A stretch of DNA of 64,000 bases from NCBI GenBank assembly GCA_028817895.1, contig JAPPOQ010000041.1:1-64000 (forward strand). Direction: 5' to 3'. Origin of the DNA: Ahrensia sp. GTDB taxonomy: Bacteria > Pseudomonadota > Alphaproteobacteria > Rhizobiales > Rhizobiaceae. This document shows, in pieces, positions 44,889 to 54,199 of the stretch (position 1 is its first letter; every line of letters begins with the position of its first letter). A program made the translations under genes and the position numbers. The notes beneath the pieces are model-generated. The model ran no database searches. It saw nothing but the letters and a program-made list of their open reading frames with translations, and was not told the DNA's origin.

Positions 44889-46004
44889 ATGAAACAAGAT
44901 GATTGGAGAAGTGCATTTAATTCAGAGTGTGAACGGCTGGACAAACATTTGGAAAGTCAACGCTATTTTTTGAGATCGACAATGGGAATCGCGTCGTTTC
45001 TTGTCATCGGCTTTGGCGCATTGGCGTTATTTTTGCTCGGAAGCAGCATCAGTGAGTTGAAGCAGGAAGTCATCACAGTGGCTCAAGCCGCAGTCCAAAG
45101 AGAGATCAACACGCAAGCCGACAATGCAAGCGAACTTGCGAAGATTGGCAGAGACTTGAGGAATGCCAAGGCGATATACGAAGACAGCAAGGCGGCGATA
45201 GAAGCACTGTCCTATGTCAAAGACGCTGAAAGCATTGATGAGAGAGACCCTTCAGGAGCTTATACAAGGCTTTCGGAGATTGAGGCCAAATACTATCAAA
45301 AAGATGACATAGTCCCTACACCAGAGGATCGTGCCGCCGCACTAGCACTCCTCGAGAAAATCATTGAATCCAGCCGAGCGGGAATCGCTGAGCCAAACCT
45401 GATATTCAATGCTGCAGTTTCAGCAAGTCGACTTAACTTCCACAGCCAAGCGGTGCAATTGGCTGTTCTTGCTGAATACTGGCAATCAACGACCGCCCAT
45501 AGAGTTCTCGTGGCAGAATTCTCGCATTTATATGGCCGATCCTACAAGTTTGATGGAGACGAGATTAAGCAAGACGAGGGCAGCCCGGAAGATGTCCGTG
45601 CTAACTCGTGGAAACAACTCGAAGACATATTGGTCAGCATGCCACGTCAGGAGAGTGAGCAAGCCTACTCACGGGCGTTCAACATGGCCACACGCAGCCG
45701 TGGCGCCGGCAGCTATGAGCAACTGATTGCTTTGATAGAAGCCAGCCTTAGCGCCAAACCAGATAGAGTGACCTCCTATGCGTTGGCGAATCTCGCACAA
45801 CTGTATTCGATGCAAGGCGATGCAGATTGGAGGCAAAAATATTGGGAAACCGCTGATCTGGCAATCGACAAGCTGCGCGAGGAATCTCCGGCGACGAGCT
45901 GGTACGAGCATACGCTTAGAGACCTGTTGAAGTCATCCGACGCGATATCCGAACGTGATGAAATGATAAAGCGGTTGGCTCGTATCCAACCGGACAATAC
46001 TTGA
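44889..46004 (+). CDS. Orphan membrane protein, 371 residues, inserted between preA and preT
   Basis: Unrecognised. The N-terminus (MKQDDWRSAFNSECERLDKH) is followed by one transmembrane helix at residues ~32-52 (MGIASFLVIGFGALALFLLG), a predicted coiled coil (~55-115, EINTQADNASELAKIGRDLR) and an all-helical C-terminal domain resembling TPR-type repeats. The base composition is visibly lower in GC than the flanking pre genes. It is transcribed opposite to them, with a promoter-like TTGGCA-17-TAAGGT and a good AGGAG ribosome site. It is probably acquired; a role in envelope sensing or defence cannot be shown. Confidence 0.75.
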   Translation: MKQDDWRSAFNSECERLDKHLESQRYFLRSTMGIASFLVIGFGALALFLLGSSISELKQEVITVAQAAVQREINTQADNASELAKIGRDLRNAKAIYEDSKAAIEALSYVKDAESIDERDPSGAYTRLSEIEAKYYQKDDIVPTPEDRAAALALLEKIIESSRAGIAEPNLIFNAAVSASRLNFHSQAVQLAVLAEYWQSTTAHRVLVAEFSHLYGRSYKFDGDEIKQDEGSPEDVRANSWKQLEDILVSMPRQESEQAYSRAFNMATRSRGAGSYEQLIALIEASLSAKPDRVTSYALANLAQLYSMQGDADWRQKYWETADLAIDKLREESPATSWYEHTLRDLLKSSDAISERDEMIKRLARIQPDNT

Positions 46005-46057
46005 CATCGACTTCCAATCGATGCGGCAGACAAGTTCTCGTCGTGATCGACAAAGCA

Positions 46058-46085
46058 GCGGTGACGGGACCCTTCTCGTCACCGC
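46058..46085. terminator. Hairpin between the orphan gene and preT
   Basis: GCGGTGACG and CGTCACCGC form a perfect 9-bp stem with a 10-base loop, 54 bp after the stop of the 371-residue gene and 47 bp before the preT stop. There is no T-run on either side, but its position between convergent genes suggests bidirectional termination. Confidence 0.45.
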
Positions 46086-46131
46086 ATCGTTCTCAAAGGC
46101 CAACAAGAACGCCTGCGGTGGACCGACCGCC

Positions 46132-47496
46132 TCAAACTTCCACTCCGCTCAGCGCCGCATGAATGTTCTCCGCAGCATCGCGGCCCTGGGCGACGGCAGT
46201 CACAGTGAGATCGTCGCCGCCTGCAACACAGTCTCCACCGGCCCAAATGCCTTCAGCGGATGTCTGGCCATGTGCACCGATCGTGGCGATGCGACCGGCT
46301 GTCATATCGATTCCAGCGTCTGACAAGTCCGCCTCAAAGCTCTGCCCGATGGCGCGGAAGACCTGATCGGCCTCCAGCGTGATGGTCTGACCCGTGCCGG
46401 ACAATTTGCCGTCTGCCACCTGCGTGTATTCCAGTTCGATCGCTGTGACCGCATCGTTTTGGCCAAGCAGCGCTTTGGGTTGAAGGTTGTGGCGAACACG
46501 CACACCCGTGGTCGCTGCGAGTTCCTGCTCATATTGCGACGCGTTCATATGTTCCTGCCCGCGACGATAGGCGATGGTGACGTTCTCGGCCCCCAAAAGC
46601 TTCGCCTGCACCGCGCAGTCCACCGCGGTCATCCCGCCCCCGATCACGACAATATCACGCCCAACTGCTATGTCGCTTTTGTTGTCCGCCTGCCGAAGGC
46701 GAGCGATGAAATCGACCGCATCTTCAACGCCATCGAGATCATTGCCTTCAACCGAAAGCGCGTTCACGCCGCCAAGGCCGATGCCGATAAACACGGCATC
46801 ATGCTTCGCGCGCAAATCGTCCAGAGACACATCTTTACCCAGTGCCGTGTCGTAGCGAATGTCTATCCCGCCAATCGCCGTGACGTAATCGACCTCGTGC
46901 TGCGCAAAATCATCGATCGTCTTGTAGGCAGCGATGCCATATTCGTTCAGCCCGCCCGGTTTTGGCTTCGCTTCATAGATGACGACATCGTGGCCATGCA
47001 TGGCGAGCCGATGGGCGCAGGCGAGGCCCGCCGGACCAGCGCCAATGATACCGACGCTTTTGCCGCTCGCTTCCGCGCGGCTGTAAAACTGGCGTTCCTC
47101 GCGCATGGCTTGATCCGTCGCGAAGCGTTGAAGCTGACCGATGAGAACGGGCTTGCCTTCCGCCTCTTCACGCACGCAGGCCTGTTCGCAAAGTGTTTCG
47201 GTCGGGCACACTCTGGCGCACATCCCGCCCAGAATGTTCTGGTCAAAAATGGTCTGCGCCGCACCAAGCGTATTGCCCGTTGCGATCTGGCGAATGAACA
47301 TGGGAATGTCGATTTCGGTCGGGCAGGCCGTTACACAGGGCGCATCATAGCAAAAGTAGCAGCGATCTGCGGCAACGAGCGCTTCGTGCTGATCAAGCGG
47401 GGGATGAATGTCACCAAAATTCTCTGCAACTTCCTCGGCGGAAAGCCGCCCCGATGCTATTCCGTCGCTGTATCGAATATCCGGCGCTGCGCCCAT
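46132..47496 (-). CDS. preT: Dihydropyrimidine dehydrogenase subunit PreT
   Basis: A 454-residue FAD/Fe-S subunit that passes electrons between NAD(P)H and PreA. The N-terminal cysteine-rich region (CYFCYDAPC, then GGMCARVCPTE) binds Fe-S clusters; the FAD fingerprint is IGAGPAGLACAHRLA, and the NAD fingerprint is VIGGGMTAVDCAVQA. It resembles the small subunit of glutamate synthase, but context fixes PreT. Confidence 0.93.
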   Translation of the reverse strand: MGAAPDIRYSDGIASGRLSAEEVAENFGDIHPPLDQHEALVAADRCYFCYDAPCVTACPTEIDIPMFIRQIATGNTLGAAQTIFDQNILGGMCARVCPTETLCEQACVREEAEGKPVLIGQLQRFATDQAMREERQFYSRAEASGKSVGIIGAGPAGLACAHRLAMHGHDVVIYEAKPKPGGLNEYGIAAYKTIDDFAQHEVDYVTAIGGIDIRYDTALGKDVSLDDLRAKHDAVFIGIGLGGVNALSVEGNDLDGVEDAVDFIARLRQADNKSDIAVGRDIVVIGGGMTAVDCAVQAKLLGAENVTIAYRRGQEHMNASQYEQELAATTGVRVRHNLQPKALLGQNDAVTAIELEYTQVADGKLSGTGQTITLEADQVFRAIGQSFEADLSDAGIDMTAGRIATIGAHGQTSAEGIWAGGDCVAGGDDLTVTAVAQGRDAAENIHAALSGVEV

Positions 47497-47590
47497 CGAT
47501 CATCCCTCATGCTCCGACAAGCGCTGAATCCTAACCTCATCGGCGCCATCGTCAATGCGCTTGTGGTGATGTTTGCGGTGGCGCTTATTT

Positions 47591-49006
47591 TCAACCCGTA
47601 CCCCACGGCCCGTGGAAACCTTGTCCCTCTCGGTCAAGCCGCTCAAAACCGTGCGCGCCGAAAAAGTCGCGTTGCGCCTGGATCATATTGGCCGTTCCCC
47701 GCGCCGTGCGCATGGCATCGAAATAAGACAGAGCGGCAGACAAAGCCGGTGCCGCATGTCCGGCCAATGCGGCTTGTGCAACGACTTTGCGCAATCCCTT
47801 ATGGCTGTCTTTCATCATCTGCGCGAAAGAGGGCGCAAACATCAAATTGCGATGCGCATCATCGTCCAGAGCTTGCGCCATGTCGTCGAGCAAGGAAGAA
47901 CGAATGATGCAACCGGCGCGCCACACTTTCGCGATGTCCGGCAGAGGAAGCGACCAGCCATAGTCGTCGGACGCAGTTGACAGCATGGCAAAGCCCTGCG
48001 CGTAGCAGGCGATTTTTCCTGCAAGGAGCGCCGCCTCAAGGGCCTCCAAAGCAACTGCACCGCGATCTATCGCTTGCGGTGCCGCGCCAAACAGCTCTTC
48101 ACCGGCCTTGCGCTCATCCCGACGGGAGGAGAGGTTGCGCGCTGCCACCGCCGCATCAATAGCCGTCACGGGTGAAGCGCGCATCAGCGCTTCGATGGCC
48201 GTCCAGCGACCCGTGCCCTTCTGTCCCGCGCTGTCGGTGATGATGTCAAGCATCGCCTTGCCGGTTTCTGGATCGGTGGCCTCAGCCACGGAAGCCGAGA
48301 TCTCAATGAGATAGGATTGAAGCCGACCTTCGTTCCATTGCGAGAAGACTTTGGAAATCTCCAGCGGCGTCATGGCCAACCCATCGCGCATGATGCCGTA
48401 GACTTCGGCGATCATCTGCATATCGGCATATTCGATGCCGTTATGGACCATCTTCACGTAATGGCCGGAACCGCCCTCGCCCATACAGGCTGCGCAGGGC
48501 GTGCCTTCATAGTCAGCCGCAATCGCCTCCAGCATGTCGCTGACACGGTTCCAGGCCACGCGGTTGCCGCCGCCCATGATTGAAGGACCGTGGCGAGCGC
48601 CCTCCTCGCCGCCGGAAACGCCGATGCCCAGAAACATCTCACCCGCCGCTTGCGCGGCATCTCCGCGACGATTGGTGTCGCCAAAATTTGCGTTGCCAGC
48701 ATCGATGATCAGATCATCGGCATCAAGAAACGGGCGCAATTGCTCCATGGTTTTGTCGACAGCATCGCCAGCCGGAACCATGAGCACGATGTTACGTGGA
48801 GCCGCCATTGCTGAAACGAAGGCTGCAAGATCATGCGTGGGAACGATACGTGTGGCCAAATCCCCGGAACTCGCATGGAACTCATCCACCACAGAGGCGG
48901 TGCGGTTGCACACCGCCAGATCATAGCCCTTCTCGGCGATGTTGAGCGCCAATGCTGCTCCCATAGTGCCCAATCCGTACAGCCCATAATTCGGTTTGGA
49001 ATCCAT
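47591..49006 (-). CDS. gnd: 6-phosphogluconate dehydrogenase (decarboxylating)
   Basis: A 471-residue enzyme of the pentose phosphate pathway that oxidises 6-phosphogluconate to ribulose 5-phosphate. NADP-binding start LYGLGTMGAALALNIAEKG; substrate motif GVSGGEEGARHGPSIM; catalytic Lys in KMVHNGIEYADM; C-terminal tail ends with HGPWG. Length matches the long Gnd type. Confidence 0.96.
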   Translation of the reverse strand: MDSKPNYGLYGLGTMGAALALNIAEKGYDLAVCNRTASVVDEFHASSGDLATRIVPTHDLAAFVSAMAAPRNIVLMVPAGDAVDKTMEQLRPFLDADDLIIDAGNANFGDTNRRGDAAQAAGEMFLGIGVSGGEEGARHGPSIMGGGNRVAWNRVSDMLEAIAADYEGTPCAACMGEGGSGHYVKMVHNGIEYADMQMIAEVYGIMRDGLAMTPLEISKVFSQWNEGRLQSYLIEISASVAEATDPETGKAMLDIITDSAGQKGTGRWTAIEALMRASPVTAIDAAVAARNLSSRRDERKAGEELFGAAPQAIDRGAVALEALEAALLAGKIACYAQGFAMLSTASDDYGWSLPLPDIAKVWRAGCIIRSSLLDDMAQALDDDAHRNLMFAPSFAQMMKDSHKGLRKVVAQAALAGHAAPALSAALSYFDAMRTARGTANMIQAQRDFFGAHGFERLDREGQGFHGPWGTG

Positions 49007-49097
49007 CGTCAGTTCTCGTCAGGTGGTGTGTTGGTGCCAGATCGTGATGCTGCTGCATTGGCGCGGTAATGGCAATTGCCCGCAAAGTTCGGCGCGA

Positions 49098-50027
49098 TCA
49101 CTGTGCATCATCGGACCGCTTGGGTTGAACAAGGGCAATGCCGATCATCAGCAAGGCCAAGGCCAGCCAAATGAAGAGTGACGGCTCCTCACCGAGAACG
49201 ACTATGGCAATGACGACACCAGCGGGTGTGGCGACATAAGCAACCTGCGCAGCAAACACGGCACCCGCAAATTTGGTGAGCCACAAATAGCCGCAATAAG
49301 CGACTACATGCAGCAGCGACGAAATGATAAGCGCCCATTCAGGTCGGCCCAGAGCTTGCGACATGTCGATCAGCGTTCCGCTCGCCCAGCCGATCGGAAA
49401 GAGCAGAAGCAATCCGATTACAGAAGCCGCAAAAAGGGTTGCGAATGGGCCCGCTTCTGGCGGCTGGCGCTGCGCAACATAATTGCCTTCGGCTCCGTAG
49501 CACAGAGGTGCAAGAAGGCCGATCAGAACGAAAACCGCTTTGGCCGGATCCGGCAGACTGGATTCCGGCAGTACAATCATCGCTATGGCGACGCCGCCAA
49601 GCGCAATGCCCAGCAATCGCGCTCGTGTCGCTCGCTCAAACCCCAAAGAGGCCGCGATGAGCATGGAAAACACGGGTACGACGGCGATAATGAGGGCCAT
49701 AACGCCAGCGGGAAGGTGAAATGCGGTCCAGTAGGAGATCGAGTTCGGCATCAAAGTGCCCGAAATCGCGATAACGGCGTAGTAGACCAGATATCTCGGC
49801 GTGAGGTGGATCACAGACCGGCGTATAACAACGATCACGCCAAGCAGGATGGCAGCGATTGCCAATTGCCAAACGATCAGCCCGAAGGAATGGTGGCCGG
49901 TTGAGACCGCAATTTTGGTGAGCGGTATGGTCGCGCCCCACAAAATACCGATGATCAGCAGGCACAGGAAAGGGAACAGACGAGAAAAGGACGAGCGCTG
50001 ATCAACGGAAAGGCGCTTTGCAGTCAC
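49098..50027 (-). CDS. EamA-family (DMT) transporter
   Basis: A 309-residue inner-membrane transporter with about ten transmembrane helices and two EamA repeats (GILWGATIPLTKIAV and VAYVATPAGVVIAIVVLGE). These export amino acids, metabolites or drugs; substrate unknown. A GTG at 50027 overlapping the Crp/Fnr stop is preferred (GGAAG upstream); a TTG at 50042 is also possible. Confidence 0.86.
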   Translation of the reverse strand: MTAKRLSVDQRSSFSRLFPFLCLLIIGILWGATIPLTKIAVSTGHHSFGLIVWQLAIAAILLGVIVVIRRSVIHLTPRYLVYYAVIAISGTLMPNSISYWTAFHLPAGVMALIIAVVPVFSMLIAASLGFERATRARLLGIALGGVAIAMIVLPESSLPDPAKAVFVLIGLLAPLCYGAEGNYVAQRQPPEAGPFATLFAASVIGLLLLFPIGWASGTLIDMSQALGRPEWALIISSLLHVVAYCGYLWLTKFAGAVFAAQVAYVATPAGVVIAIVVLGEEPSLFIWLALALLMIGIALVQPKRSDDAQ

Positions 50028-50713
50028 ATGTCTTCCGTCCAACCGTCTGAAATGAGCTTGTTGAGGCGCTTGAGATCGGTGAGGATCAAAGCGCCTGTGG
50101 TTTTGTCGACGATAGTGTCCCGCTTGAGCTTTGCGATCTCGCGAGAGACGACCTCGCGACGCGTGCCAATTCGCGCCGCCAGGTCCTTTTGCGTTGGCGG
50201 CGGTGAGATGGATCGCTGACCTTCATGTCCCAATCGAGGACGCGACATGCGCAACAGTTCGGTATAGAGCCGATGCTTGGTTTGCAAAAAGCAGTGCTCG
50301 GCCAGTCGCTGGTTGAGATAGCGCACACGCTTGGCGAGAATGCGCATCACCTGCCGGTTAATGCCAGGTTCGCCCTCCAGCATTTCCAGAAAGACGGCCT
50401 GCGGCATAACGCATACGGTCGAGCGCTGCAGCGTGGTGACGTTGGCCGAACGTCCTTCATTGTCGATGGCGGCAATCTCGCCGAAGAACTCATTGTCCTT
50501 CATTTCCGCCAGAATAACCTCCTTGCCGGTCGCAAATCGCAGAATTATGCGCACTGATCCTGAAACGATGAACCGCACGTCGCGCGAATCGTCCTCATAG
50601 TCGATGACCAATTCGTTCGCCTCATAGCGACGCCATTGACAGCGCCGGGACTGTGCCTCCAGCACATCGCAGGGAAGGCTCTTGAACAGCGCGATTTGGG
50701 ACAGGGATTCCAT
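50024..50713 (-). CDS. Crp/Fnr-family transcriptional regulator
   Basis: A 229-residue regulator with an N-terminal cyclic-nucleotide-binding-like domain (MKDNEFFGEIAAIDNEGRSA holds the Gly-Glu of the phosphate cassette) and a C-terminal HTH_Crp domain (TQKDLAARIGTRREVVSREI). There is no N-terminal FNR cysteine cluster. cAMP binding is possible and a cyclase is encoded at 6.1 kb, but a link is not shown. ATG at 50713 chosen over TTG at 50734. Confidence 0.9.
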   Translation of the reverse strand: MESLSQIALFKSLPCDVLEAQSRRCQWRRYEANELVIDYEDDSRDVRFIVSGSVRIILRFATGKEVILAEMKDNEFFGEIAAIDNEGRSANVTTLQRSTVCVMPQAVFLEMLEGEPGINRQVMRILAKRVRYLNQRLAEHCFLQTKHRLYTELLRMSRPRLGHEGQRSISPPPTQKDLAARIGTRREVVSREIAKLKRDTIVDKTTGALILTDLKRLNKLISDGWTEDM

Positions 50714-50799
50714 GGTGTGACTTCGCAGATGCAAGCTTGACGGGATTTACAAACTTGGAGTGTCAGGCACTCACCGCAATCGGTCAAGCAGGCGAAAGA

Positions 50800-52122
50800 T
50801 CAACTGGGAAAGGTCTCATTGTCCTGCAAGGCCTGCCCGGCGATGTAGAGCGAACCCGCGATGAGCACGCGCATCTCGTCAAATTCGTCACTGGCCTTGC
50901 GCAGCGCCGACGCCAAATCGGCCACAGCGAGCGCTTCGATGCCTGCCTGCTTGACAAAGGTGGCAAGGGCTTCCGGTACATAACCGGCATCGCTGGACGG
51001 GATCGGAACGGTGTACACCTTGCGTGCAAGGCCAGCAAAATGTGCCAGATAGGTCGCTGGGTTTTTCGTGGTCAGCATGCCGCAGACCAGTACAAGCGGG
51101 AGCGAGTTGCGGTCATTGAGCGCACATATGTGGCGGGCCACCATGTCGGCCGCCGCCTCATTGTGCCCTCCATCCACCCAAAGCTCGGTGTCCGGCGGCA
51201 GCAACTCCACCAGCCTGCCCTGGCTGATCAGTTGCAAACGCGCTGGCCATTGCGCGTTGGTCAAGCCAGCATCGCAGGCCGTTTCTGTAATCGACAAATT
51301 CTGCCGTTCGGCTAACATTCGGCACGCCGCAATGGCAAGACCCGCATTGTCGATCTGATGTTGTCCGGGCAACCGCGGCAAGGACAAATCAAGCAGCGCA
51401 GTCTCGTCCTGGAACACCAACCGGCCCTGTTCAACCCGGGCGTGGTAGTGTTGACCCGCCGCGACAACCGGCGCGTGCAGTTTTGCAGCCTGTCGTTCAA
51501 TGACCCCCAACGCATCATAATGCTGCGGACCAACGACCACTGGAACTTTCGGCCTAATAATGCCTGCCTTTTCAAAGGCGATCTTTGCGATCGTGTCGCC
51601 AAGGTGCATCTCATGGTCCATGGACACGGGTGCGATAACGCTGACTGCCACCTCCGCCATGACATTGGTGCAGTCGAAGCGACCACCAAGACCGACCTCC
51701 ACGAGACATGCGTCTGCCTCGTGTTCGCTGAACAGCAAGAAAGCAACGGCCGTCAGGATTTCAAAAACGGTGATGGGTTGGCCGTCATTGACGTCAGCGA
51801 CACGATCAATGGCATCGCACAGCGTCTCGTCATCCACCAGCTTTCCGGCCAGGCGATAACGCTCGTTCCAGCGCACCAGATGTGGGGAAGTGTGGGCGTG
51901 TACGAGCAATCCAGAAGCCTCCAGAATGGATCGCGCAAAAGCGATGGTCGAGCCTTTGCCGTTGGTTCCAGCGACATGGATGGTGGGCGGCAGATTCTGA
52001 TGCGGGTCGCCAAGCGTTGAAAGCAATCGTGTTATGCGCTCAAGCGAAAGGTCAAAGCCTTTGGGGTGAATCCTGGAGAGCGCAGCAATGCGCTGCTCGA
52101 CCGGGCCGTCGAGGCTGGACAT
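50800..52122 (-). CDS. folC: Folylpolyglutamate/dihydrofolate synthase
   Basis: A 440-residue Mur-ligase-like enzyme that makes dihydrofolate and adds glutamates to folates. The P-loop is HVAGTNGKGSTIAFA, followed by the VEVGLGGRFDCTN motif. It follows accD by 21 bp, the order seen in many Hyphomicrobiales. Confidence 0.95.
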   Translation of the reverse strand: MSSLDGPVEQRIAALSRIHPKGFDLSLERITRLLSTLGDPHQNLPPTIHVAGTNGKGSTIAFARSILEASGLLVHAHTSPHLVRWNERYRLAGKLVDDETLCDAIDRVADVNDGQPITVFEILTAVAFLLFSEHEADACLVEVGLGGRFDCTNVMAEVAVSVIAPVSMDHEMHLGDTIAKIAFEKAGIIRPKVPVVVGPQHYDALGVIERQAAKLHAPVVAAGQHYHARVEQGRLVFQDETALLDLSLPRLPGQHQIDNAGLAIAACRMLAERQNLSITETACDAGLTNAQWPARLQLISQGRLVELLPPDTELWVDGGHNEAAADMVARHICALNDRNSLPLVLVCGMLTTKNPATYLAHFAGLARKVYTVPIPSSDAGYVPEALATFVKQAGIEALAVADLASALRKASDEFDEMRVLIAGSLYIAGQALQDNETFPS

Positions 52123-52143
52123 GCCGTGTCGCTCCGACCTGCT

Positions 52144-53190
52144 CTAATTTGCGGCGGGATCGGCGCTGCTCGCCACGGCAAACCCGCCACCTGAAGCGCT
52201 GACCGTCGTCACCTTGGTGATTTTGTCTTCACCGTCGGCCTGGACGCCATCGGCGTCGTTCTGCCCGTCTTGTGAACCGGCCTCGATGACATCATCCACG
52301 ATCTGTTCGACAGTGGGTTCTGGCTCCTGGGCACTATCCGCTTTTGGCAGATGCATGAGCAGGGTGAGCAGATTGGAGATGGTCTCCTTCAATTGCGTGC
52401 GCGGCACAACCATGTCGACCATGCCGTGCTCCTTCAGATATTCAGCCCGCTGGAAACCTTCCGGCAGCTTTTCGCGAATGGTCTGTTCAATAACACGTGG
52501 TCCGGCAAACCCAATCAACGCACCGGGTTCGGCGATATGCACGTCACCGAGCATGGCGTAGGAGGCGGAGACCCCACCAGTCGTCGGATTGGTGAGCACC
52601 ACTATGTAGGGCAGACCGGCTTCGCGCAGAATCTGCACGGCAACAGTGGTGCGCGGCAATTGCATGAGCGATAGAATACCTTCCTGCATGCGTGCACCAC
52701 CGGAGGCAGCAAACATCACATAAGGCGTCTTGCGGCGTACCGCTTCCTCCATGGAGGCAATGATGGCTTCGCCCGCCGCCATGCCGAGCGAGCCGCCCAT
52801 GAATTTGAAGTCCTGAACGCAAGCCGTCACGAATTGCCCATTCACCTTGCCAAGCCCGGCATGGATCGTGTCTTCCACGCCCGTTTTCGAACGATTTTCT
52901 TTAAGCTTGTCCGTGTAGCGACGTTCGTCACGAAATTTCAGCGGATCGCTGGCGACCTGCGGTTGGGCAAAAACCTCATACTCGCCATCGTCAAAAAAAT
53001 GCTTCAGCCGTTCCTTGGCGCGAATGGCCATATGGTAGCCGGATGACGGCACGACATACTGATTGGCTTCAAGGTCCTTGTGAAAGACCATCTCGCCAGA
53101 ATCCGGGTCCTTCACCCAAAGATTTTCCGGCAACTCCTTCTTGCCAAAGAAATCCAGCTTGGGTTTCACATAGTCGGTCAGCCAGTTCAT
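52144..53190 (-). CDS. accD: Acetyl-CoA carboxylase carboxyltransferase subunit beta, zinc-finger cysteines missing
   Basis: A 348-residue AccD, which with AccA transfers CO2 from biotin to acetyl-CoA. The carboxyltransferase core is intact ([32 protein letters not shown]). The usual N-terminal four-cysteine zinc ribbon is degenerate: the region reads [14 protein letters not shown] then VVPSSGYHM and has no Cys. Loss of part of this ribbon is known in rhizobia; here even the first Cys is absent. The C-terminus has an acidic extension (~residues 290-348). Confidence 0.95.
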   Translation of the reverse strand: MNWLTDYVKPKLDFFGKKELPENLWVKDPDSGEMVFHKDLEANQYVVPSSGYHMAIRAKERLKHFFDDGEYEVFAQPQVASDPLKFRDERRYTDKLKENRSKTGVEDTIHAGLGKVNGQFVTACVQDFKFMGGSLGMAAGEAIIASMEEAVRRKTPYVMFAASGGARMQEGILSLMQLPRTTVAVQILREAGLPYIVVLTNPTTGGVSASYAMLGDVHIAEPGALIGFAGPRVIEQTIREKLPEGFQRAEYLKEHGMVDMVVPRTQLKETISNLLTLLMHLPKADSAQEPEPTVEQIVDDVIEAGSQDGQNDADGVQADGEDKITKVTTVSASGGGFAVASSADPAAN

Positions 53191-53275
53191 CTGTCAAAAT
53201 CCCTTGGGGCCATGTTTCAGCGGCCAGCGAAAATGTAATGTCACGCGAATGTGGCGAGAGTCGAGTTCGCGGTGG

Positions 53276-54100
53276 CTACTGCCGGGCCGAGCGCACACCT
53301 TCCGCAATATCATGCACCAGCGCCAGTGTGTTGGTAACGGTGGATGCGGTTGCCGCCCCATCGTTCAGGCTGTCAGCCACGGCCTGCACGATAGCCGTGC
53401 CCACGACCACACCATCCGCCGCGCGGCCGATAGCGGCGGCCTGTTCGGCATTGCGCACCCCGAAGCCGACACAAATGGGCAGGTCGGTTTTGCCCTTGAT
53501 GTGCCGCACGCTCTCTTCAACCAGTTTCGGATCGGGCGCAGCCGTCCCGGTGATGCCATTGATCGATACGTAGTAGACAAAGCCCGACGTGTTGGTGAGC
53601 ACTTTCGGCAGGCGCTTCTCGTCAGTGGTAGGGGTGGCCAGGCGGATGAAGTTCAAGCCGCGCTCGACAGCTGGAATGCACAATTCCTCGTCCATCTCCG
53701 GCGGCAAATCGACGATGATCATCCCGTCAATACCGACCGATTTCGCCTCGTCCAGAAAACGCGTCGCGCCATATTGATAAATCGGATTGTAGTATCCCAT
53801 CACCACGATGGGCGTCTCGTCATCATCTTCACGGAAAGCGCGCACCATATCGAAGGTTCGCGCGAGCGTTTGCCCACCACCCAGGGCCCGCAACCCACCG
53901 GCCTGAATGGTGGGGCCATCCGCCATGGGATCGGAAAACGGCATGCCCAGTTCGATGATGTCTGCACCCGCCCCCGGCAGCCCCTTCATGATGGCGAGTG
54001 AGGTTTCGAAATCCGGATCGCCACCCATAAAATAGGTGACGAAAGCGGGCCGGTTTTCATCGGCGAGCCGCGCGAAGCGGTTGGTCATACGGGTTGTCAT
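53276..54100 (-). CDS. trpA: Tryptophan synthase alpha chain
   Basis: A 274-residue TrpA that splits indole-3-glycerol phosphate to indole. Catalytic Glu and Asp are visible in [19 protein letters not shown]. It is downstream of trpB, with a 30-codon reading frame between them, and upstream of accD. Confidence 0.96.
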   Translation of the reverse strand: MTTRMTNRFARLADENRPAFVTYFMGGDPDFETSLAIMKGLPGAGADIIELGMPFSDPMADGPTIQAGGLRALGGGQTLARTFDMVRAFREDDDETPIVVMGYYNPIYQYGATRFLDEAKSVGIDGMIIVDLPPEMDEELCIPAVERGLNFIRLATPTTDEKRLPKVLTNTSGFVYYVSINGITGTAAPDPKLVEESVRHIKGKTDLPICVGFGVRNAEQAAAIGRAADGVVVGTAIVQAVADSLNDGAATASTVTNTLALVHDIAEGVRSARQ

Positions 54101-54105
54101 GAGAA

Positions 54106-54198
54106 TTAGACCGCAAAAACGCGAAAAATGATGGCGATGTTGGTTGCGATGACGAGGCCCAACATCTCGCCGACAAAAGAGAAATTCGTAGCTTTCAT
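54106..54198 (-). CDS. 30-residue single-helix membrane peptide between trpB and trpA
   Basis: ATG at 54198, TAA at 54106-54108. The product, [20 protein letters not shown] then [10 protein letters not shown], is one hydrophobic helix. A GGAG site lies 7 bases before the ATG and within the end of trpB, whose stop is 1 bp away; trpA begins 5 bp after the peptide stop. This exact fit between two genes suggests a real coupled small gene. Function unknown. Confidence 0.6.
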   Translation of the reverse strand: MKATNFSFVGEMLGLVIATNIAIIFRVFAV

Positions 54199-54199
54199 T

